From Anarhynchus alexandrinus (Eukaryota; Chordata; Aves; Charadriiformes; Charadriidae): a stretch of DNA of 64,000 nt. The stretch lies in the NCBI GenBank assembly GCA_008711295.1, contig VUYV01000004.1, positions 3,507,129 to 3,571,128 of the forward strand. Direction: 5' to 3'. This document shows, piece after piece, positions 49,055-61,000 of the stretch. The notes below the pieces were generated by a model. That model saw only the letters and a list, made by a program, of their open reading frames with translations, searched no databases and was not told the origin of the DNA. The position numbers and the translations under genes were made by a program. Numbering within the stretch: position 1 is the first letter of the stretch; every line of letters starts with the position of its first letter.

Positions 49055-52000
49055 CTATTAGGTACATTGTTATAATTTATTGAATGTTTGAAAGCTTAAA
49101 AGCTATTATCATCAAGAAAGTTGGTAACATTACTTGTCCCATTACCCACTTAAACAAAAGGGCTGGTTCCTTTCTTCTTTGTGGCTTAAAATACTGTATG
49201 GGCTTATGGAAAATACAGAAACTTTGAGGAAAAAAAGTATAGACAATAGAAAACACTCCAATAGAGCCCTGGTTTGGTTATACTTTTTTAAAGAAAGAGT
49301 TGGATAAATTGGTTTTGCCATAGTTCTGGCCACAAAAGCCACAAAACTGCGTTTGGTTTTGCATTTCTGTACTCTGATAGTACAAAAATGAATAGGGATA
49401 CTTTTAGCTATAGATTTAAGAAAAATAAATGTGTTAATTACTACAGATTAGCAATCTATAGAAGCCAAACTTTTTGGAAGAAATTTTAAATGCTACATGA
49501 TCACTTTTTTTTTTTAATGTCCTTTAAATGCCTTTTCTTTAGAATTGGCTAGCAAACTTTATGTACATATTTGAGAAGATGGCACACTGGCTTAAAAGAA
49601 AAAAAAGAAAAGGAAAAATAAAAAGCTAAAATGAACCTTAATCACAATCAAAGAAAGCTTAAAGACCCTGACTGCTTGATGTGTGTGCTGCAGCTATGAG
49701 GTTGCTGAATGAAGGTGAATACTTGTACGATAGTTAGATGACAGCATTCCTAAATATCTTAAACAGCTATTTTTTTTCAATCATCAAAAGCACTTGAATG
49801 AAAATGCTAAAGCTACTTCTACTCAGCCTATCCTAACTACAGTGCCTGGCTGACAGGATGTGACGCTATCGATTCAGGTGATATTTTCATAGCAGAATCC
49901 ATGCTTTGGGGACCCCTGTTATCTTGTAGTTCAAGTTAAAACACTAGCAATTTACTGGCTTGTGCAACAGGGAGTTAAGCAAAGGGGCTTCAAGCCTACT
50001 TTGATTTTAAATCAAGGTCTAGTTCTAATGAAAAAAAAATAAAAATAAAAACCAACTTGGTAAAGCACCCCAACGTACACCTGAAGATACCATATATTTA
50101 GTCTAATGCATTCATTCAGTGAGCTGCATGTTTCATATTGAGACTTTTATTGCATTGGTAAACCAAACAGTTGCTGATATTTCAAATGCGCACTTTCTAG
50201 GAAAAGCCAAGTAAATTGTACCATGTGAAGGGATTTTTTCCAGAATTGTTGAATAGTTGGGTCTTAGGCAAACCGGGTATAATCGATTATGGAAAACACA
50301 TTTTTAAGGCAGATAATTTAAGTAGCTATATTTGAGTGTAATGAGTTTCAAAACCAACTATACCCTTGTAAACTACCGTACGTATCAGCTTACATTTAAT
50401 TTGTATCGTCTTTAAGGGTTGGGGGTGTTGTGCTTTTCTCTTGATGTAGGAGCTTGGAATTTTTACATCCCAGGTTGGCTAACAATGCAATATGCAGCTT
50501 TTGGTTGTAGGGTAGTTAGACATCAAACTCTCCTTTCTATGTAAACATAAACAGTCAGCTCAGGAAGAAATATGTTCCAAACATTGACCTTCATAAAGTG
50601 AGGTCTAATTGACTTATTTCTAAAGATTCCTTTTTAAAGGATTTGTCTCCTCAAAAGACTAAGTTGACTTGGCTAGATATAGTAAAAGCATACAGCCTAT
50701 TCTTCTGCGGCCAAGGCTTTTGGAGACATATTTCTTTTTTTTTTTTTTCCCCCACAATTAAGTTTCAAGACTTGCATTAGAGAGCCAGGTAGCTTTAATT
50801 GAAATCTCTATTGGTATCTTCAGTTGCTCACTTACGTGAAGGCTACATTGCCTTATTAAGGTGTGAAATGAACACTCTTCTACTGTTTCCAAGCAGATGA
50901 GCAAAGAAATAAAAATATATATAAAATATATAATATATAAAAGTATTTCAGTGATGAAACAAAACCAAAAATGAGATACTCTAAACATGATTAGTCTTTC
51001 ATAAAAGAGAAGTCTCTGGGCAATTAACTAATGTCAGTTGGACCAGGTAGTCATACGGATTAAAAGCTGAGCGCTGTCAATCAGTCAGCTGCATTCACAG
51101 CTTGGCTTTACAGGAATGCTGCTACCACTCTCGTCCACACGAACTTTTGCTTTCCTCTAGATACCGCATGTAGTAAGAGCAGCTTAGAAGCATTAGGAAG
51201 TAACTACTTTCACCAGGGAAAAGCTGTTTAAACTCAAATTATAATAGAAGGTACTGTAATGACTGAAATCCAGTGGTCAATTTAGTTTCTTCATTTACAA
51301 ATGTAACGAGCTACTGGAAGGCTACATAAAGTCATTTTTCTTTGTTTTATTTTATATATTTGAAAGTTAATTTTAAATGAGCAAATGGATTTAAAATGTT
51401 AAAAGTAATGTCTAAATTATATATGAGACGGAATGGAATGGAAAATAAAAATTTAAGATTTTCTTATTCGGTTGCTTACCCTTTTTGCTTTTGTACGCAT
51501 CGGTGTATCGTGAACATATCGCGAGGGTGCATCAGACAGAAAGACTTCAACATCATCAGGCACTTCTTCAAGAAAGTTGGAAGGAACCAGCCCCTTCTGT
51601 CCATTAAGTTCACCCTGCAACATGATGAAAATTTCAGTGAATGTTTTAATTAAAGCAACTGTCGGTTCCCAAGGAGGTAAGGAAATACTTTTGACTATTT
51701 CAAAGCCAGAGAGGAAGAGGAAATATCCATCTGCAGTCACTTTGGACCTTAACCTTAACCCTTTTGAAGACCACAAGGGCTAGCGTGTGTAAGGAGAGCA
51801 AATGAACCCCTGTGTGCTTTATCTCTGCGCAATGGAGAAGCAGCAGCTGAATTCCCACGCTGTCTCTAGATGTGGGGAGGGCAGCGCCACGGCTGTGTGT
51901 GGTGCTGGGCTGCACAACCTGAAGGCACTGCTGAGGCCAGCAAACTTTTCCTTTGGGTCTCAACAGGGGCTGCTTCTAAAATGTATCTGAAAGAGACAGC

Positions 52001-55000
52001 TGGGTCTCTTTCTGTGGTCAAGACAGCGTGGAAATGGAAAATGCAAATTCCAGCTGCGGATGGGCAGCTGCACTCCACTTGAAGACAGTTCAGCTGGCCA
52101 GGCAATGCTGGAATATTGCCTCCCGTGATCAAACCCTTCTTCTAAAGGAATGACAGTAGTACGATCAGTTAACTACTGCTTAAAAGAATACTGAACTATT
52201 TTATTGATTTATTTTAATCAAATAACCCTTTATTGTAGGGACAGGGTCTGTCTAGGTTTTTCTCCCCCCTGAAAGTCCTTACCCATTAGAAGTCAGTCAC
52301 ATGTTTGTATAGATGGATGTATGATCAAAATACACATTTTCCGGCTCACTAAATGAGGCAAATATAGCATAGTAGCAGCAGCTCTGAGCTGCCTGAACAC
52401 CACTCCCTAGAAAAATGGGGCAAGAGTGAGCCTTCTGCAGTGCTGCGGGATCCCCCCCAGCGGAGGGAGCTGCTCGGGTTCTACAGCCTGTGCAGCAGCA
52501 GGAGCTGAGCCTGAGTCAGTGTCCCGCCTCTGCCAGGGCTGGTTGTGGCCTCCGTCTCCCAGGGACAAAAGGGGCCCAGTGACACTAACCCTGTTGTGAC
52601 TGCTTCTGGGCATGCCAGCTGGGGACATGTGTTTGCTAAATTAGGGTCACGGCTATTCCCACAAGACACCGAGCTGGAATTGAGGCCTGGAACTCGCACA
52701 GGCTGTCAGTTGATAGAGCAATCTTCACTCGCATGAATTAACAGTCTGTAGCAGTTTGACCTGACCAAACAGAAGCCAACTTACATAGTAAAATCCGTCT
52801 TCATCAATTTCACCGAAGACCGTGATAATGTCCCCGGTGCAGAACGTCAGCTCAGCCTGCAGAAAAAGGAACAGGTAACGTGCATGTCTTGTTAGGCAAA
52901 GGTTAACGTTGTCTTTATACATGGTAGATCTGTTAATATTGCTCCCTCTCCTTTATGTTAAGACACAGTTGGTGAAACCAAATTGAACTTTGAGAGCAAA
53001 ACCTTTTTTGGGTTTTTTTTTTCGTTTTGGTTTTTTCCTTTTTTTTTAGCTTGCTAAATCTGGCACCTCTCCCATCAGCGCCTCCACACCCCCAGGACTC
53101 CCTGCAACAAACCAGCTGAGTGCGCCAAGACCTTGGTAATCCTCAGACCACATCTGCACGCAGCCTTCAACAACCTGAACAAACTGAAGCTTTGAACTAC
53201 CTGCCTTCAAAGGTGCCTTTCAGCCACCCCCTCCGTGAGGAGGGAACAAGCTGGAGGGGAGGGACATGGCTCGGGTCCACCATCTGTATGGAGCTGTGCG
53301 CTAGGACTAACGGGAGCAGCTGAGGCTGCCTCTCCTCAAAGTTCCTGAACTAAACTTTTGGTCAATAAAGACTTTATAACGGGCATCTCCAGTCTCTGAT
53401 CTACAAACAGTGTACTGGGCCCTTTTTTAATTGCCCGTGGTTTAAATGTAATGTAATTAGTTTTATTAAACTTATTTTTAGTTTCCTGTGGTCATGGGAA
53501 AGAGAGAGCAAATAAATTTTTTGCACTATATCAGTACAATTTATTTGACTTGTTGCCCAAACCACATTGAAACACCACAATTTAGAACCAGATTTGGTTC
53601 AGTGAGAAATATAAGCAACCCTCGTTAAGTTTTAAAGCATCAAGTCCCACATATTTCAAAAATCACTTTCTTCTTTAAAAAATTCACAAATTAAACCAAA
53701 CATTTTAAAGGATAACTGAGAACACCTGCAGTATTTTTTAGAGCTTTGAGTATACCCTGACATTCTTACCACAAAGCAAATATAAATGAAAATTGCACCA
53801 CGCCTTGACTGAGGGACTTACCGTGTAACAGCAAAGACAATGGAAAAGTGATTCCCTTGTTGCTGATGACAGATATGGAGAGGTGGGGGACTGCATGTGG
53901 GTAAATGGAAGATAAACCCATGATGAAGCTCTAGCTAAGGGTCAGCTGCTTTTTAAATGAAGATCTAGCTAATGCTCAGTTGTTTACCATGTCCTTACTT
54001 TGTTATTAAAAAAAAATAATATTACAGACAAGATGTACATTCACAAAAGCTCAGATGTATCAATTCGGAGAAAGAAATACATTATGAATGCTGTTTTACT
54101 GTGCTATTTTGGTCAGGTTTGGGTTGGGAAGGAGGGTTGATTTTTGGTGGCATTGTCAGAGAGCGTTGGAAGCGGGCGTCACTATCAGCTTGTCGGCATG
54201 GGCTCGGGCACTTCACAAAAAAAATCGTGTTCTTATGTGGAAACATACACAGGAAATTTGAAAACGATTGGGAAAAATGATCATTCCCTACTATTTATAA
54301 CTCCATGTGTTTTTAATACAGCCTTTTGTTATAGATGTATGTATACACATATATTGCACAACCATATATCCATAACTGACTATATAATGTACTGAGCTAT
54401 AGTAAATAAATCCTACAAAGGCCATGCCTTGAGTTTGTTTGAACAGGCACCATAAATCTACTTGTACAGAAGCCATAAGCTTGTCATAGACATCTGCCCG
54501 AAAACACCTGACCAGTGTTTGTAATTCTCAACTGTGTTGGGTTTTTTTTTTTTGCCCAGCCACTCTAAATACGTCGTAGTGCTCATCAATGCCCACCACG
54601 TTCCTGCTCCATACATGGTAACCACAGTAAACAGTTATGGCAATACCTCTACGTCAACGTTAGGAGAACTTTCTCTTGGATCATAATCATACAGCGCCAC
54701 CATCCTTCTTGTAGACACTGTGTGCTGTCTGCCACTCCGTCTGTTTCTTTCTGTTCCGATCACAAGGAGAGGAAGGGAAGGAAAGCTATCAAAGTTACTT
54801 TGAAAAGAAAAACAAGGTGCAATTTTTCCCCACGTCATTCTCACAACAGTGCAGTAACTGTTGCTATTTCTCTAGCATAGTGATAAAAGGTCACAGATTA
54901 CCAAACCTAGTAACGCAGATAAAGGTTTCAAAACAGCATGTATGTTTCATCATAAATATTTTTAATGCAGCTGGCACGCCCTCTTTACTCTAATCTTCTG

Positions 55001-58000
55001 AACGGTATTTATCTGAGTCACTACCATTCCGAAATTTTCAGCCATTCTTGGTTGTAAGAATCAGAGGTTACCAGCGTATACAAAAAGCCAAACACTGAAA
55101 AATCACGTTTGTTTCATTTTATTCGAACTTCCACATTTACTGTCTATGCCCTCCCCCCATCCTAATCACAAGGAATTTTGTGCCTGGGATTATTCTTCCA
55201 CTTTCTGCTGGGACACTGGAAGGAGACAGGGACGCTCTTGGCTGGCCCAAGACAAAAGAGGCCACCCACTATGCAAGTGGTTGGCAGCATTTTCAAGACT
55301 CTTGACTACAAAACCTGATTCTTAAATACCATTTAATTTTACAGATTTCCTTTGTGGGGAACAGAAGGAAAGGAGTAAAATTTGTAGTTTCCAAGAACCA
55401 CATGAAATGTTTATTGATTGATACTAAACGTTCACAGCAAAGTCCCAAACGGGCTTCAATTTAAATTTGACTGATATTAGCATGATTCTTGTGGATGATT
55501 GCTGCAGCAAGAGAAACATGCTTGTTAGTGCTACTTAGAGACAGGCATTGAGGGCAGGTCTGACGAGCGTTAGGCAGTGGGACAGAGGAAGCCCTGGTGA
55601 GGGGGAGCCCTATGGTTGTTCCGGCAGGAGGGGAACGTTAAAGGTTGGCTGATGTAGGCGCGAGCGCTGAGTGTAGCATGCACTCCCAGCCGGCCCGGCC
55701 CCCCGCTGCCGCTGAGCAGTCAGTCAGAGGAGATCGCTTACTTTTGCAGTGGGAGGTTTGGAGTGATTTTCCCAGCTACCAACGCAAGGGATTTACACGG
55801 AGCACAAGGAGAGCGCCAAAATGAAGGCACGGGCTGTAACAGACACGGGACCCGACCCCTGATCCCCAAAGCCGGGATCAACCCACACCGAAGCGACAGT
55901 CTCAGGGCCGCACTTTCCATTTTGAAGTACTGCTCTGGGGCAAGACACTGCCCACTGCTCAGGGTCAAGGGCCCCTCTACGACCAAGAAAAGAATCCAAA
56001 AAGGACCCTACAGGAAATTGCTACGTGACAATATTTTCCAACTTCTGGTTTCCAAAAGTTCAAAGGCATAAAAAAATAACTCTAGACAGCTCAAATCATT
56101 TCAGCTAATTTACAGCTTGAATCAAGTTATTGGTTCTTAGCACAGACCTCTTTTAGACTTTCTGGATCTGCGGTGTACAGAGCGTGTGCTCTCTTTGAAA
56201 CGGTCACAGTTGACTTCAGGAAAGGAATGCATACAAATAAAAGAAGAAAAGATATGAAGCTGTTCAAAGTTCTGTTTTTAAGGATTTAATGTGGGCAAAG
56301 GATTAAGAAAAATATAGTCATATGAACACAGCATGTAAAGTGTCTGATATGACATTAAAAATATGAGTAACAATACGAGACAGACTGGCAAGTAGAGCCT
56401 GCTTCCGCTAAAAATCCACGTGGGCAGCCTCTGTGACAGCGAGGGTCTGGGCACGTGGATCTCTGCTGTTCAGAACTGATATTTAGTTTAAAATTAAGCC
56501 AAACTAACTATTCTTTCCGAATCCATTAGTAAGAGTGTTTGTTGGTTTTTGTTTTTGAAATGACTAACAATTTAAATCCATATTAAAGAGAAAATACATG
56601 ACGCTTTTAAAGTGCTAAAACATTTAAAGGTGAACTGCTGGGGGTAGGTTGCTAACAGCTCGCTCAGAAACATCCCAGAATAAAAACAACTGCTTAAAAA
56701 TGTAAGACAGGGCAACACTTGTGTCACAAATTGCCTCTCCCTCTTTCCAAGATAAAGAGTTTCTGATTTCTCAGCTATTTCAGGAGACGCTGCCAGTTAA
56801 GCACAACAAAAAAATCAAATTATATTAGCAAAATATGACTCTTGGCCAAAATATTCAAATTATGGGGAGCTATGTAGATTTAGTGTTTAATTTTCACAAG
56901 TGTTCTGTATCAACAACTTGCTGACTTTGATAAGAACTGAGAGTGCTGAGCAGGACTCGAAGCAGTAAGTTTCAGCTGTAGCGGTTCAGGCAGATAGCTT
57001 CTGTACCCACATGTGACCTCGTTGCTAGAAGCGGAATATATTTAGACACTTCCTAATCCCATCCGGCCCCAGTTGTGTTTCCAGCTGTACCTAACGCAGG
57101 TTAGGGAGCTCATTCCGACAGACCTCAAATGATGTAGACCCATGCCAAAAGGAGGACTTGTGCAGAGTAATGCCGTCTGCAGCCAACCCATTCGGGAACA
57201 CCTGCGGGTCCCACCCTGTGCCTGTCCCAAGCTTTCGTCCTATAAATGTATGTGTAGGTGTCTGTGCTATACCTACAGGAGCAGACGGGCAGTGGGGTTT
57301 ACAAGCGCATGTGGGTGGGAGTATTCATTGTATTTCTGTGGCACAAGTAAATAAATACACAGATTGGAATTAAAAACTCAAGCATTTAAGAATTAAATCG
57401 TACTTCCTTTTCATGGACAATGGAGAATTTAAAAATATCTCAATATCTTAAAAAAAAAAAAAGCAAAAAAAAAATCTCACATTTACTAATACAGTTTTGG
57501 AAACAATAAGGTTTTATTCAATCTAAGAAAACAATTGTGGAAGATTTCTTTGGTTTTTTTAGCAACCACTTTTACAGTTCACTTTTAAACAGGACTGAAC
57601 CAATTCCAGCCCTTTATACTCTCTGGTTCCTGTTGAAAGTTTTAAAACATATTGAGACAGTTGCGTGGAATTTATTTTTCAAAATAAATCTAAGTTAAGA
57701 TACTTGCATTGTGTATCTGTGTACAACATTGAACCAAAGATGTAATACAGGCAGTTCATAACACAGAATTGTTTGGCCAAACTCTGCTTTTTAAAGGGTT
57801 TGTTTACTGCAATAGTCATAAAATATGTAGTGCTATCCCAAATGAGGTTACACATAACCCTTTGCCACCATCCCTTTAAATTATTGGTAAAGTAGGAAAA
57901 TGTAGAAGAATAAAATAACAACAAATAAGTGATTCTTGTTATGCTTTGCAGCAGTGAGCGTATCACAAAGCACCTCAGCACAGCACACTCCAAAGCACAG

Positions 58001-61000
58001 GGATCATGTTCTGTGTCTAGAAATCTTTCAGGTGACAAACCCCATTTTTTTAAAATAAGAAAATAAAGTAATGAGTGGAGTGGTGAAGATACAAGTCCTC
58101 ATTTGCAGCAAAAGATGTGACCAAGATTAAATATTCGTTGAATAAAGTCATCCAGATACTGACACAGAATGTATCCCATGGTGTAGTAAATTGCTGTAAA
58201 ATTTAGATGCATCTGCATATAGTAAAAAAAAAAGGCAAAGCGGATCCAGCCAAGTTAACAGCACCCAAAAGTTAGGAGAAGTGAAGTGTATATATTTTTC
58301 CTTACCAATTTTCTCAACTGGTGTGTTCAAAGGAAGAAAACCTTGTTTTAGAAGCTGATCCATCATCTCTTCATCATCTGCTTGGATCTCAGAGACCATA
58401 TTACACGGGATAAGGCCAATTCTTGTACAGGTTTCTCCACGATAGAATCCATCAGCATCTTTGTCCCCATAAACCTGTTATTCAAAGAGGGATAATGTTG
58501 ACTAATAACGGTTTTAGCATTTAGGAATTATAATACAGGCTAAATGTAGACAGATGACTAAAGTTTGGATGAGGACTTACATTAGTTTTGGACTACTCTG
58601 ACTTATGTTAGAAAACTAGAATTATTACATTAATTCGAATTATGACTTCAGCTACATAAGCAGAGTTTGGACTTTTTTTGTTAGCAGTGAAATGCACTGA
58701 AAGTGAGAGCCACAGGTAAAGTCATCAGTTTCTCCCTGTGCAGAGCCAAAATTATGCTTAATGGTTGGCACTCATGCTTATGGAATTACTCACATGGCAC
58801 CATTTTTGGTGCTATGTGAACTGTATTCAAAACGAAGCATTTGCAAAAGCGTGCCAAGTGCCATTACTTTGAATAGCACAACTTGTATATGATCAAAAAT
58901 GCCTATCTAATACCTAGTATACTTGATATGCGTTAAGCTCTGCTGTTGTCTTTCCAGAAAACATGAATTAAGGCACAAAAATAGCATCAATTTTCACCAA
59001 TGAGAACAGGTAAATCCAAAATTTCTCTTAAATTCTAAAAATGCAGTCAATTCATAAAGGCAACTAATGATGCAAAGGCCTAGACCGAGGACTGTACTAA
59101 ACAAAAGCGATGTTCCTAAGGCCAAACTGATGCCCGAGTTTAGATTGTTCCTTGTTTAGGCTCAATCAATTGTTCCTTCTTTTCTTTAAAAGCAAACAAA
59201 ACCCCCAAAGTAATCCCTTCAGTTCAAATCAGAGTTCATTAAAAATGACCGTTGAATGGCCTCAGCTTTTGAGCGCAGGAAGGTTTTCCAGTTTGCAGCA
59301 CTACCTATCCGTGACTCACCGGGCACCACTACTGCGTCACGCAGCACGGCGTACGCGACTGTAACACGTGTACGGGACAGGCTGCATACAGCTCGTGGTG
59401 CAACTGACCCTCCACCATCCCACTGCTCAGGTAACGTATGCAAAGTATTTTGAAAATGCAAACTAATCCATCCTCACAACAATTTGATGAGAAATTCAAA
59501 GCAGTAGATCACATACTAATCACCACGGTCCCAAATATAAATTAAACATCCCTCAGAATAAATTCCTGATGTGGGACCTCTCTAGACTTTTCAGTGCCAA
59601 ACATGTACATATTTGTGAAGAAATAATTAAAATACCTGAGTGAAACGAACATTCTTGCAAAGAAAAACAAGCTCTTAAACAAGTTCTATATTTTTGGCAT
59701 AGATCTTCTATCATGTAAGGAGGTAAGCAAAATATCTAACAAAGTATTTAACATTAAGAAAATTGTGATTTATGATAGACATTTGTGTTATGATCCAATC
59801 CAACACAGTGGAAGTCGGTCAGTATTTTAATAGCTTAAATTCCTATTTTATCTATGAAACGGGTAGTGTAACAAATGCGTCTACACGTTTTCAGGTTCTG
59901 TTTCAGATCACACAGAAATCCGTTACCCTCGGCCTCCCAGCAGCTGGTCCTTCTGCCTCTCTCATTTCTGCCCGTTTTGCACCACACCAACAAAATACAA
60001 GGCGGCAGGAGGAGGTGGTTACATTTGCTGATTCAACGGAAAAATCTGCTAGCTTTTTAAAATCAGATCAGCAAACTGAACAAATTTGCCTTGCAGCTGC
60101 ACAATCACAAGGTGAGGCAATCACAAGCTGGGGCGGAGGGCACGGCCGAAAACACTGACAGAGCCTAACACTGTCCCTGGCACCTCAACGGGGCCCCTTT
60201 GTCTTCTGCGCCTTGTTGAAAGGCAGCTTGAGTGCTTTACACCAACCAGTCAGAATAGGGAGTGGTTTTCCCAGTTTCAGAAGAGGATGACTTTGGAAGA
60301 GAAATACCAAACTTCCGGACGTTAATGAAGCTGAAGTGTATCCTGGCTAGGAGCGTTCAGCAGCTCTGGTACGTAGGAAGGTACAACACTAAGCACATCT
60401 GTGGTCGCTCTGCAGTTAAGAAGACACCTTCCCTGAAGCCTGCCGGGTTTGTGGCAATGGACACAGAGTGTTTCAGAGCCACAGTTTTAGTCTTAGCACC
60501 TAAGTCTAATTCAGCCTGGCCCTAACTATCTATAGCTATCTATAGATTTTTGCCCCTTACCTAATCATTTTTAAGCCGTTAGCACTACATATTAGGTTCC
60601 AGATCCAGTGAGATTTACAGCCTGAACCTCTGGAGGACAAAAAAACCTTGGACTCTAGTCACACAAGTTGCCTTCTCCATGGGGAACAAAGGAGACCCTG
60701 TTTGTAAAACTGGGTCCTTCGTTTCCTTTGCTTTTAGATCCCACCTTAATGATCTGTCCTTCTTTAAATGGCAGCTCTTCTTCTGCAGCATCAGGATTTG
60801 GGGACATTGTCAGCGGATCGTAGTCAAAAAGTGCAACAAATATTCGAGTAGATATATCCTCTGTGCCAGGATCTGTTTCTGATTCTTCATAAATATCGGG
60901 AGAAAGATGGTCATGACCACCATAGCCATCTATGAAAGTAAATTCAGAAAAGAACAATTCAGTAATACAAGTTGGCCTCATCTTTCAACTATTCCAGTTA

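Noticed and set aside
54741..54750. Alternative RIMBP2 acceptor ten bases downstream (exon end 54,740)
   Set aside because: Breaks the reading frame with the phase-1 donor at 58,306; the chosen acceptor restores the Glu codon.
55742..55833. Possible extra RIMBP2 exon (acceptor tctgttacag, donor gtaagc, minus strand)
   Set aside because: 92 bases would shift the frame between the two flanking exons, which already join correctly.
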